A stretch of 64,000 nucleotides of DNA from Ulva prolifera (Eukaryota > Chlorophyta > Ulvophyceae > Ulvales > Ulvaceae): positions 8,402,842 through 8,466,841 of the forward strand of contig CM041197.1 of NCBI GenBank assembly GCA_023078555.1, in the 5' to 3' direction. A program made the position numbers and the translations under genes. The notes beneath the pieces were generated by a model. That model was not told where the DNA came from. It saw only the letters and a list, made by a program, of their open reading frames with translations, and made no database searches. Numbering within the stretch: the stretch's first letter is position 1; the number at the start of each line of letters is the position of its first letter. Shown piece after piece: positions 37,056 to 48,290 of this stretch.

Positions 37056-40000
37056 CTTTCTGATTCTCGGCCAAACGACAACACCATATGAGCTTGAGTC
37101 TACTACTAGCACTGTTTGTGTTTGTTTGCCTGTCTCCTCTTCGGCCTCGGGCAATGCTATTGCCAGGTGCTGCGCCAGTTGTCGACCATTGCTGCCGCAC
37201 TGTGTGGACGTGCACATCCCCTTACATGGGACATATATGTGAATAAGACGTCATTTGTGATCGCTTTAGTGGATCCGTTGTTCATTTTCCTGTGGTGCTC
37301 TGTTCGTAGCTAGCTGATGTGTCGGTTTTCTAGAGGCCTGTGACATCCACGCCGTCTCGCACTCCTGCGAACCGGCACCACTCCGGCGAGGTCGACCACA
37401 AGGAAGCCACAATGTCATGGTGACACATTCTGGTGCTTTCTGTCACGCCCGTGGCTTGCTTGCGGCCATTGTAGCGCGCCCGTGGTCGGTCGAGTTTGAA
37501 TATCGGGATGGCCCGGTTGCGTTCATATGCACAGGGAGAGCATGACAAGTCACGCACAGCCCCTTCAACCTGATACCATGACCTTCGTTCGCATGAAAAC
37601 GCAGCCTCAACAAATCTAACTTGCAGACTCGTTTTTGCGCTCCTTGATTGGTTAGATTGTTTGCCTCGCGAGGTCGATCGGCTGGGCTGCATCAGCTGAT
37701 GTACAGCGCAGCTTGACGGGCCGCTGCCAATCCTTATTACCACTTTTGAAACATGGTGGGGCCACATTGGACGCGATTGTCTCTCTGTTGTAGAGCTGCG
37801 CGGGCCAGAGCTGTCGGTGCCGCAGTGTCTGAACTTTGGTGAATGAACGGCCAACCAGCTTGCGCGCCAGCCAGGCCTCAACTGCGGTGCAGGTTCATGC
37901 AGCCGTGGGCACCCCGGTGGTAGGTCGACCGCAAGCCGAGTCATTGTGCCTCTGACTTGGAGAATAGGGAAGTGAAAGATCTGCGGCACGGCGGAGGTGC
38001 AACTTCGAAGCTGACGACCTGTCTGTGCTGAGATGATGCGAACGGCGGCCTACGTGCATTAGCAATCTTTGAAGCAGTGCGCTGGTGGCCTGCGCCCTGT
38101 AAGACCCTCATCACGCACGCCATTGCCTTTCTCCCTGCAAATGTGCTGGTTGCTCCATGGTCTCTGTAGCGCTCCGTTTCGGCCGGCTGCATCTCTTCGA
38201 GATAAATTCTGCAGATACAGTAACATCGACCCCCCTCATGGCCAGCACAACACGTCAAGCGTGTGCATCAGCATGGCTGCCGACATGCAAGTGCCACGTG
38301 CACCACGAACGATCAAAGCCGCTGCGGTGAGGTGACAGACCAAGCGCACGCTCGCGTCTGCTCCATTCCCGGATAGTACTGCATAAAATTTTCTCAGGAA
38401 TGCGGGACCAAAGCTGTCTTTGCGCAGCAAACATGATGCTGACGCCAGGGTTTGGGCAGGCGTGCGAACCGACATGTCGCATCGACCATGCATGTGCATC
38501 AATGCCTGCCCACGGCGAGAGGGAGGCCACGAGCGAAAATATGACCATCTCAAGGACTGCGACTTCTCCGCAACTCGCTTTGAACTGAGCTGAAGAATTT
38601 CTAATTCGGAGATACATGCATACCGAGCGGAGATGCGCATCTCCGATCAACGGCCGGTCTTCCCGAAAGAAAGCCCGCACAAACATGAGCACGGTGACCG
38701 AGAGGTTTTCCTTCCCAGCCGATTGAAGTGCCACTGGGCCCAACATGAATATATTGCAGTGCGACGGGGAGAGGCTAGCTCCTAGGCCCTATTCGTCGCC
38801 CATGCGAAATGGACGTATGCAGTCCGCACTCGCACACTGCGCATGCCACCTGCTGCTCGCACTAACGAGGAGCCACAGCGGCATCTCAGCTGAGCCGACT
38901 TGAGCTGTAGATAAAATTTTCAGATCATACTGATGTCGCTGTGGCGCTCGTGGAATTCATTCAGTACTTCCAGCTTATACCTGCCATTGACCCAAATGTG
39001 GATGTCAGCACAGCTGTCAAGTACCTGGCTAAGCGCCCACACCCTTTTCATGCAGCTGCTTCACGACATGACTGTACAGAAAGCCATCTGCTGAGTTTGT
39101 GCACTGTAAGATTTCCTACTATCACAATCTACACACAGATGGTTTAGTAAATAACGTCAAGGCGCAATTCACCTAATCTCATCTCGGCCTGGTGTCACTT
39201 CACCTGACCCATGACATGGGAAACACCTCACAACTGCACTATTATTATCTGCTTATCCCCTTTTTGCTACAAGACCAATGCCTCGCCTATAGCGACTTGC
39301 AGTCAGCCAGCTCTGCAGCCTCGGCCTGCGTCCTCAGGAAGGATGATCATAAGAACCATCGTCAGCTTTGGCTCGGCATGCAGCCCGGGGATACCCCGCT
39401 CGTTGCACAAGAAATTCAACCGCGTGTCTTTCCCTCCTGTTGAGAACCTCTGGTGAGTGTTGATGGCTGGGCTTGACTCATGATTGATTGCAATGACAGT
39501 AATCTGTGTGCGGACAGACGCCACGTACAGCTATTACGCTCACCTGGCATCTCACTGCTGCACTTCCACATTGAGTTCATACACCGGTTCATAGCGGCGC
39601 CGACTGTTTGACAGTCAGCGCCGCTCAGGCCCCTGCAGCAGCAGCCACCACACAGACCAGGTAGAGTACAACAATCACAAACGACAGCGGCGTGGCACGG
39701 CGAGCATGCGAAACAACGCAGACATCATATATCTGCTTGAAGATCACAGTGCAGCTTTGTTTGCAAGAGGCTGACAATCAAAGCCAAGCCAGGCCAGGAA
39801 CCGCCACCTGCGTGTGAATAATTGCCTTTTGGCAGGTCTGGCACATCTCTGGTGATGCTGCGGGCACTCTAATACATGAGCTATGTACATCCGTTTTCGA
39901 GCCGGTTTTCTGGAGCTGCCGTTTTGGATGCAATGCTTTTCCACTGGCTCCTTGATACATGTTCGAAAGCCAGCGTCAGCAAGAGCCCTCCTTGCATTGT

Positions 40001-40547
40001 TGGATACCAGACATGCTCAATTTCCGAGACATGTCAGTTTCGAATTTGCGGCGGAAATATGCTGTAATGCCTCCTTCCGTTTCGTTTTGGAGTCCCCATG
40101 GCTATGGTCAGCATGCATACATGCAATCATTCACTATCATTTCGTGTCGGAAGTACACGAGCATGTTACACTGATGTGCTGAAACGCATACTGGGTAGCA
40201 CTCGTAATGAAGTCCGTGTACTGTCACTGACAGTCTGTCAGGGCGATTTAAGCTTGCATGAGGATGTACTCTATGAATTGTGAGATTCTATAGTTACCTG
40301 AAATTCTATTCTACGTTTCATGTACGAGCACATCAGAGTCAATAGGCACCCATCATGATGTGGCCATCAGCCCGCACCTTGGCTCGACAGGAAACACCTG
40401 GGTCGAGTGCCCTTCCCCCCTGCCTTACACCCGCCCAAGCTGCCCGTCCAAGCTCTGAAGCGAACAACAGCTTGCACAGCTACAAATCGTAACTTTGGCG
40501 TCGCAGCTACATCCGAGTCACAAAGCCCCTGGGTGCTGAAGATATCC

Positions 40548-40595
40548 GATGCCACCAGCTGCACACCCTCCGATGCCACCAGCTGCGCACCCTCC
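40548..40595 (+). repeat. 24-bp tandem repeat, two copies
   Basis: gatgccaccagctgc[a/g]caccctcc occurs twice in direct succession with one difference. The unit is a multiple of three and would encode DATSC[T/A]PS twice if translated on the plus strand, but no gene is established here. Confidence 0.7.
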
Positions 40596-41135
40596 GGCCC
40601 AACACAGGATCTGCGCAGCCTGCACCCTCGTGAAGGTAGATTCACGAGTGGCGGCACTTCACGCGTGCCGGCAACACAGCTACGTCAGTACACAGCTACG
40701 CCAGCAACCTAGGTACGCCTCACATGCCGCATCGTTTTGCCGAAGCCCCGGGCCGCTAGGTCGCCGCACCCCCCGCGGCCTCGGCAGCATGCCCCCCCGC
40801 ATCGCAACACGCAAACATGACACAATGTTGAACCTGCTGATCTTGGGTGATCCATCTGCCACAACGAAAGGTGCACGCAGCCTTGGCCCCGCAACAGGCG
40901 GTGCCTGTAGCCACTCTCCCACAGCTCAGGCTGAATCGCCCCTGCAGCTCCCTATATGAACTCTCCCAGGCACAGCTCAGCACACAGCGTGGTGGGAGAG
41001 GATGGATGGCCCCCTGCGGTGTACGGCCCTGGCGAGCGCTCACAGCCCCCACTCCTGTGCCTGGGGCCGCGGAGACACACGCTGTCGCGGTGTTTGACGG
41101 ATCAAGAAGTGGCTCAACTCCATGCTGCGGATATG

Positions 41136-41139
<4 letters not shown>

Positions 41140-41169
<30 letters not shown>
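41140..41169. repeat. G30 homopolymer
   Basis: A run of 30 G on the plus strand (C30 on the minus strand), about 185 bp before the 73-bp minisatellite. It is not inside any gene I can model; the nearest is the minus-strand gene ending at 42033. Confidence 0.8.
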
Positions 41170-41353
41170 CGGCGGCGGACGGCAGCATGCGACCGTCTGC
41201 TTGTCGCCATGCTGCACTGCGGGTGTGTGAGCAGGCGCCGCAGGACTCTCCCGTGGAGCAGTCGTGGGACCTTCATGGCGGCCGCGGAGAGGCGGACGTG
41301 GACAGTGGGGGGGCGGAGGGACACACGGAGCGGCGCGGCTCCGGAGTGCGGCG

Positions 41354-41745
41354 GTGGGCGGCACGGCTGCGCATCCATCGGGCCCAGGCATGCATGCAGG
41401 CAGCGGCGGACCCCCGCACGGCGGTTGTGGGCGGCACGGCTGCGCATCCATCGGGCCCAGGCATGCATGCAGGCAGCGGCGGACCCCCGCACGGCGGTTG
41501 TGGGCGGCACGGCTGCGCATCCATCGGGCCCAGGCATGCATGCAGGCAGCGGCGGACCCCCGCACGGCGGTTGTGGGCGGCACGGCTGCGCATCCATCGG
41601 GCCCAGGCATGCATGCAGGCAGCGGCGGACCCCCGCACGGCGGTTGTGGGCGGCACAGCTGCGCATCCATCGGGCCCGTCTCCTGCGCCTCCATGGCCCA
41701 GGCATGCATGCAGGTGCCGGCGGACCCCCGCACGGCAGCGGGGGG
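41354..41745. repeat. 73-bp GC-rich minisatellite, four near-identical copies plus one diverged
   Basis: Unit starts are at 41354, 41427, 41500, 41573 and 41646, spaced exactly 73 bp, each opening gtgggcggcac[g/a]gctgcg and containing ccaggcatgcatgcagg. The fifth copy carries an insertion of about 20 bp (tctcctgcgcctccatggcc) and diverges at its end. The first four are almost identical, so recent expansion is likely. Because 73 is not a multiple of three, each copy is read in a new frame, and long open frames on both strands here are a by-product of the repeat. Confidence 0.9.
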
Positions 41746-42032
41746 CTGCGCAGGTGCGCAAGCACCGTGAACAGCTGCGGTGACGGCCCGCCAGCCTCAC
41801 CTTGCACGCGACAGCGCGCGGCAGCGACGCAAGCAGCAGCAGGGGCGGCCGTCCGGAGGCCGTCGGCCCCGCACCGCGGCGCAGCATGGCGAGCACACCC
41901 GCCTGCCTGCCGCGCACCCTGCCCTCGCATGCGCCGACGCGCCGTGGCCGGAGGGGGCACCGCATGGCCGCCCCGGCTGCGCTCGCGGGCGGCGAGCGGC
42001 GGGCGGCGCAGCGGCGGCGGAGGCGGGAGTGG

Positions 42033-42836
42033 TCAGGGGAGGAGGGTGGAGTAGGCGGAGGTGGCGGCGATGTGGTCGTGCGCGGCCTCGGGCTCCCACA
42101 GCAGCAGCTCCGGGCGGCCGTGGATGCGCACGACCCGCGCCGCCCAGTCGTCCCCAAACATCCTGCACCGGCAGGTCGCGTCACCTTTGCCTCCAAGAAC
42201 ACACTTGCACCCCGCCGCAGCCTCACCTCACGGTGAAACAGGGGTGGGGGGGGGTCAGTTCCTGTTGGGCATGCCGGTCAGGTCGTGGTTTTGCTTGGGG
42301 AACTCCGGACGAGCGGCGCCACATGCCATGCTGGAGGTGTGAGAGCTGCCCCGGGTGCTGTGGATTGCACATGGTCGCTCGAGGCACGATCCCCAGTCAA
42401 GACTGGCATGACACGCACAGGCTCATCTGCAGAGGCACGCGGCGCTGACACCACGCCGGTGCTAGCACACTCCCTGGACATAGGGGTCACACACAGCCTG
42501 CAGGGTCACACGCGTCCATCGTGACTTGTCAACAGTGACTCAGCACGCGCCATGCATGAGCTGTTGACACGGGTAGCCCGGCAGTACATGGCAGCGGCCT
42601 GCCGGGGGTTGCGGGATGCTTGGAGCAACATGCAGAACACGCAGTGGATTGATTGTCACCGCACGGGGCCGCACGGGGCCCAGGGCGGAGGCAGGAGGGA
42701 GGAGGGAGGCAGGGGAGGCGCACTCGTTGCCGGCGGCGATATTGGAGCGCAGCAGCTCGATCATCGCGCACGCGTCCTCCACCGTCTCGAGGTTGAACGG
42801 CCGCAGCTCGCGCTCCGGGCCGATGAAGGTCGTCGC
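42033..42836 (-). CDS. Terminal two exons of an unidentified gene
   Basis: Exon 42836-42724 has a clean acceptor (gttgcag|GCG) and a donor after GA (phase 2), and joins 42162-42033, whose acceptor (cggtgcag|G) restores GAG. The product of these exons reads ATTFIGPERELRPFNLE, an acidic helix VEDACAMIELLRSNIAAG, then MFGDDWAARVVRIHGRPELL, LLWEPEAAHDHIA and a stop. Codon bias and phase agreement support real coding sequence, but I do not recognise the family. The 5' exons should lie between 42850 and 43260 because the exon at 43550-43267 upstream belongs to another gene and terminates. A possible upstream exon reading VFVREASAQK|gtgccc at about 43141-42979 is phase-compatible but unproven. Confidence 0.5.
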
Positions 42837-43266
42837 CTGCAACTGTGACGTATGTGGTTGTAAGAACCGAACGTGTGCTGTGGGTAGGTGTTCGTTTTGT
42901 AAAACGATGTGTTGGTGATTTCTTCATATCCCACATCTACCCATGCATGTCCGACCACAGCGCAGCTGAGCAGGGGCACCTTCTGAGCAGACGCCTCTCG
43001 CACAAACACGGCACCAGTGCGATGCCGTGCAGCAGCAACCGCTCCACGCCACACCGCCAAAGCAGGACACCCCAAAAAGAACTCTGACACGAGGAACCAG
43101 AACAACCAGGCACGCCGAAACCGCACAGATGCATTGTCCACAGCGCACTAAAGCATCCAGAGCGATCAACACCTACATCTTCGGAAGCGGGCGTCACATC
43201 CCCCAGCAGAGCACGGAATCGTTCACAAGGCAATCACTCTGTGGCGCCTCAGATCAGGTCAGGGGG

Positions 43267-45219
43267 TCAGGATCCCGCCGCGGGGCGCGCCTGTTGGATC
43301 GTGGCTTCGGCGGCGTGGCTCAGCCAGGCCTCGAAGAGCTCGACGTGATGGTAGGGGTCCGAGAGCTCGAGGAACTCGGCGAGGCCGATGAGGACGGGCA
43401 CGTTGAGCTGCGAGGCGCGCGCGCTCGGCAGGTAGTGCTTCGGCCACGGCCCGACAAACGCCTTCTGCATGCATATGAGGCCATGCTGCGGCGGCGCGGG
43501 GCCGAACGCGCGGCACGCGCCGATGAAGTGCTCCGCAGCCATGTCAAAGTCTGCAGGGGCGGGGGAGCATGTCGGGTAGCCGTGCGTGATGATAGATACA
43601 CTGTGTGTGCTGCATATCCGTATCAGCCATACCATGTCAGCTATGCCGGATCAGCTCCACCGCAATGGCTGTGCCGGATCAGCGATACCGCGATGGCTAG
43701 GTCGTAACGGGAGTGCCCCAACTCAAAAGTGGCCAAGGGGATCATGATGTGTGGGGGAGTCGTGTGCTGCGTGGCAAGGCAGAAAAGGCGAGGCAGCGTA
43801 AGCTTGGGGAACACTGCACCGAGCCGTGCAGCACTTCTCGGCTTGAACTTCTCGCTACGAACACACATGAGCGCAGCTCCACTGCATCTCACAGCGCTGA
43901 CGCATCACATGACCACAGACACCCTCACACAGCAGGTGTGCATCTGGCTGCTTCAAGACCGCCATCCGCTGGGCGGCGCTCGTGCGGCAGCGATCCCGGA
44001 TACACAGAGATCGGGCGTTTGCCGGCGGCTCCAGAACACAACCGGCATGGTACTGCAGGCCAGTTGCATGGCAGCCCAGAGCAGCACAGACTGAGCAACA
44101 CACACCGAGCAACAGCCGGGCACGTGCAGCCCCAGCGCAGCGGCGCCGGGGGGGCTCGGAGGATGCACATGGGGGTGGCATGCAGCCACGGGGGCGCACA
44201 TTCATCGTCCCAGAGGAAGACGACCGGCACGCGGTACAGCAGCAGCACGACGTCCCGCTGGTCCATGCCGAGGGCCTTGGCCCGCAGCATGCGCATGCCC
44301 ATGTGGCCTGTGGACACTGTCGCCACCTCGGGCACCGCCTCGAGAGCCATGCCCAGCTCCTGCAGCCCACACGCTGCCACCTCAGCGCCAGCACAGCAGG
44401 CCCATATGCGACTACTGTGCTTGTGTGACGGAGCGGAGGGGGGGGGGGGGGGGGGGGGGGGGAGGAGCATGCGTAGAGCAAGGGCAAAGTGCGGGGGCAT
44501 GGGGGGATTCAGGGCTGTCTGAGTGCCACCGACGGGAGTACGCATGAGCATGACTCCACACGGACTGTGCTGGGTGTCCTGGGCGATCCCATCTTCGTAG
44601 CGACTGATAGTGCTGGTGTGGCATCACTCTGGGATTGGACTGTCTCTGGTGTGTGGTGCTGGAGGAGGCATGGATCGTGACCGCAGAGGCTTGGCTGAGG
44701 CGGAACGCACCCTTGGCGAGGCTCCCTGGAGATACAGGAATGAGGCAAGATCTTCCAGTGGTAACGAGGTGTCGATGAGCGGCCATAGCCGCTGGTTATA
44801 CCTGAAGTACCGCCGGATAATTGCCGCAATGCTAGACTGGGTAAACACAGGGCCAAAGCCTGACAGGAAGGTCAGCCGCGCTCGCACGTCCTCTCCAGAC
44901 GCATGGTCGAGCGGCGTATTTCTGATGATCTCTCCGGCGAGAGGGTCGTCAATTCTCAGGGCTGCTAGATAATCCGTGACTGTCCACTCCTGCAACACCG
45001 GTCATGTTCAGGCTCGATGAACCGGAAGCTCCGGCTGCTCCAGCAAGACTGATCGAGTATGGATAGTCTGTCGATCGACGGGCAGCACACCTGCTGTGGC
45101 TGTATGGCTGTGGCCTGGCCACGCTTCCCGCCCAGGACCAGCTCTGGCTGTGACCGGCATCGCACCAGCCTCCCCGACGATCGCGCAATTCGTGATATAG
45201 TAGCTCGTGGGTTTAACAT
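43267..45219 (-). CDS. mTERF-like protein, probably organelle-targeted (paralogue 1)
   Basis: mTERF proteins bind organellar nucleic acid and affect transcription termination, RNA processing or ribosome assembly (family knowledge). Exons: 45219-45091, 44989-44711, 44359-44200, 43550-43267, with phases 0, 0, 1, giving 283 residues. Exon 1 is a basic presequence almost free of acidic residues (MLNPRATISRIARSSGRLVR), typical of mitochondrial or plastid import. Exon 2 has RARLTFLSGFG and IIRRYFRYNQRLWPLI; exon 3 has the mTERF-type repeat VPEVATVSTGHMGMRMLRAK, ALGMDQRDVVLLLYRVPVVF. The last exon is less conserved (HFIGACRAFGP, LPSARASQLNVPVLIGLAEF) and ends in ARPAAGS. Its exon plan matches the gene at 48.3-49.6 kb. 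Only one or two helical repeats are clear, fewer than in a full mTERF, so the protein is short for the family. Confidence 0.66.
44438..44462. repeat. G25 homopolymer in mTERF-like paralogue 1, intron 2
   Basis: 25 G on the plus strand, so C25 on the sense strand of the minus-strand gene, about 78 bases upstream of the intron 2 acceptor at 44360. Confidence 0.8.
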
Positions 45220-48200
45220 TTTACACTATCAACAGCCGCGTGCACGCATCCTCCAGGGATAGCTGAGCGATTCCGTACACAGATCTCCCCACACACAATG
45301 GCGACGGCAGAGAGTAGTAGATCAGATGCAACATTAGTCACGTCTATATGGTATCAATTCATGCGACGTGCTCCTGCGCATCAAGGTTCACTTCGGGCTG
45401 TAAACTGCCTTTCAGTACTCGGACCCACATCACCCTGGTAGACACAGAATCAGCTACCGTGGTTCCAGCTTGAACTAGCTTTTGCCGCCAACACAGTGGC
45501 ACTGGCCCTGCGATGCAGACGACCGTTCGCTGACCAGACAGCTCGGTTGCTCTGACAGATGGGATCCAGCGCTCCTAGCTGCCATTCTTCTTTTGCCACG
45601 CAAACGTAACATAGCTCATGCATAGCTTCACATGCCTTCGCAGGGACTCCTGCTGGACACCATCATGACCGATGCAATACCTGCGACTGGGCGTGCGCAG
45701 GGTTTTTGCTCAATTCGTGTGATGTGCACAAACTGGTCCCGGTTCTCCACCCAAGGCCACGCTGGCAGGGCCCCCTACTCTCCCGGCTGAAACTCCGGAA
45801 CATATCTGCGGCCCCCTGCTACAAGTCCGGACTGCATCTGCGCAGGCTCACACGGAACGTTCTTCGCAAGTGCCGTAACGCTCAGCGGCAGGTCCGGGAT
45901 CCACGCGAGGTTCGGGCAGCCATGGCACTGCAGTCGATCCTCCCCACGGTGCCTGCAGGAACATGTGGCAGGAACACAGTCAGCAGCGCACTGCAGGAAA
46001 ACAGCTTGTGATCTTCCTTTCAAGCTATTTACCTGCCATGTTCTGTGTGTAAATTATGTCGGCTGGAGCACGAGGCTTACATATCTGGCATCAGGTGGGC
46101 CTATAGCTAGCCAGTAGGATGCATACTGTCCCAACCATTACTGGCAGTGGCAAGCTCTCTCTGCTGATGTATAGTGTTCAATGTGTGCTCTTGAGTGCGG
46201 AGGAGATGTTCGTACCAGCATGCACTTGAGCGTGTTGCTGGTCGGCTGTGCCGGAGTGGCCAGGGTGTTCGAGATTATGCTATGTTCGGGGACAGTGGCA
46301 CAGTGATGGGGCTGCGAATGGTTGCGTGTACTGTGTGATGGCTGCAGTGCTAGCTGCCTCTCTGATTGGTTCTTGTAAGACAAGGTCCGAGCTAGGCATT
46401 CGCCAGGACCAGCTGCCAACGGAGTACTTCATCACCCATTAGCAGCTGCAATTTTGCGTTTCTCCCACTTTTCAGCTAGCGGACATGAAGGCACAATTGA
46501 TGAGTGCCCCTCAAATAGTCCGTTGCAGTCCAAGACATGGTTTAACTATGTAGATTTGCCACCAAACCACGTGCCAGAACGAAATTGTCTGGCGTCAATT
46601 GCCCATGTGAGCACACTCCGCGCGCAAATATTTCTTTTCGCAGAGCCAATGCATCATCTGTGCATCGTCGCCACCACATCCACTTCCATGGCAATGCATG
46701 ATGGCATTGAAGCACTGTTGGAAACAATACGTCGATCCACAAGCGCCACCCTGTATGGGTGTGCATCCTAATAAGTGAGCAGCGGACGGCCTCCCTCTTC
46801 CCAGGAGGCATGCGCCCCTCATGTTGAAGTCCGCTGGTCATGCAATTCCAAAGCCTGGCGCAAAGAGAGGTTGTTCAAAAAGCAGTGCTACATCAGATCC
46901 ACAGAAGACTTGTCAACAGAACACTGCCTGTCGTGGTGGACAGCGTTTACCTGCCCAGTTTCTACGCTACAAATGATCACTCTTTGTTGCGCAAGTCGAC
47001 CTGAAAGTGGTGCACATGGCCGTATTCAGCACACACTTCGTATTGTCCTGGAGTGACAACCGTATGGACCGCGGTGCTTGGCCGATCACGTGTCCCCTCA
47101 TTGAACAAATGTATGTGACCTGTGAGCCTTGAGATGCTCATACAGCAGTCAATAATTTGAAGGATTGTTTCTCTCCTCAAAGTACAAGTTGTTGACATAT
47201 GTCTGGTCCACCTTGATTGAAACATGATACGTCCTGCAATACCAGGAAGATCTGTGCTGCCAGCAGATCAGGAATTGTGACAGCCTCAACATTGACATCT
47301 TCAGCCCTCAGAGCTGCAGCCACGTTATGTAGCTGCCTGTGCCCACATTTGTTCCAAGTCATTTACCACGGCACAAATTGGTATCAGTGTGTACCCTGAG
47401 CTTTCCAGGTCCCAGCCCACACATGATGGAAACACAAGCGGCTGGAACCGTTGTCGTCAGTGGATCCATGGGCCATTCAGCATCAGGCCCCACCTGCATG
47501 CAGACAACATCGTGAGCACATGACCACTCATGGAGAAGTACATCCATCGCGGATGCATCCCACCACAAATAACAAACACGCTGAATGGCAATTTCAAGCA
47601 TGAGGGCTCACCCAGAGTGCTGAGCTCCAAGGACAGCTCGCATCAGCTCATGGGTTGCATGGCCTGACACAGCGCTGCCCATGTCCAAAATCTCAGTGTC
47701 TACACCATGAGAGTTCTAATTGAGTGTGGTATCACAACCGACAAGGGCGTCAGCAGGTCCACAGCTGTTGCCAGGCATCGATGCAACCGCCCCTGCATAC
47801 TCCAGTCCATGTGGGAGGGCACCATGATAGAGTGAATTCAGGAGCCAGCTAGTCCCAGCAGTCCTCTCCATCTCCACTAGCATGAGACCGCCAGATTGCT
47901 TCGATGTCACCAGGCTTGTACAGCATCACCCCGACCGCCCCGTACGCCAGCATGATCTCCATGGCACCACCATTACCCACACTGCATTGCAGTTGCATCT
48001 TGCGACAGTGATCTGTCGAAATTGCTGGCCCTGTGGAAGTTTACGACGCCGCAATGGGCAATACAGCAGTGCATTGCCTTTTCTACCAGAGATGGACTAT
48101 GCATGTAGAGAGCATACCGATCAACATGCCTCACATTATTGCTGAGCACACTCACCCACCGGTCCACATCAGCTGCGTTTTGCAGGCCCTGAGGAAGACG

Positions 48201-48290
48201 CAGCAGAGGAGTGTAGGCTCCATACTTGACTGGACTGAAAGAATCCTCACCAGAAGCAACATCCAAGAAAGATGTGAGCAACTACAGGCA
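45220..48290. other. Stretch between the mTERF-like paralogues with an unresolved or decayed minus-strand gene
   Basis: 45220-46900 shows nothing supportable. From 48465 to about 46980 the minus strand has a succession of protein-like but frame-disrupted segments: FDVFCPCGVYGGFPGMVTPR, then DVDRWVSVLSNNVRHVDRYA, then MEIMLAYGAVGVMLYKPGDI, then LEYAGAVASMPGNS, then EWPMDPLTTTVPAACVSIM and NVAAALRAEDVNVEAVTIPD. Some junctions could be introns (TTCTG|gtgagg near 48265), but several frame changes have no splice sites. It may be a pseudogene or a gene with many small exons. No family is assigned. Confidence 0.3.

Larger units (their letters stand above)
37056..42032. other. Stretch with orphan exon-like frames and tandem repeats
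   Basis: A minus frame at 37989-37330 is open for 219 codons but has no recognisable domain and no clear ATG. At 38921-39108 (+) a frame (VALVEFIQYFQLIPAIDP) is bounded by a good acceptor (aaattttcag) and donor (ACT|gtaaga), so it looks like an internal exon of an unmodelled gene. 39310-39450 has exon-like frames on both strands, including a donor CTG|gtgagt at 39451. The remainder holds the 24-bp, 73-bp and homopolymer repeats listed separately. Confidence 0.35.

Noticed and set aside
41040-42226. Very long open frames on both strands (over 300 codons) rich in His/Ala/Gly/Arg
   Set aside because: They arise from the 73-bp repeat and the G30 run being stop-free in all frames; there is no conserved motif and no start or splice logic, apart from the real minus exon at 42162-42033.
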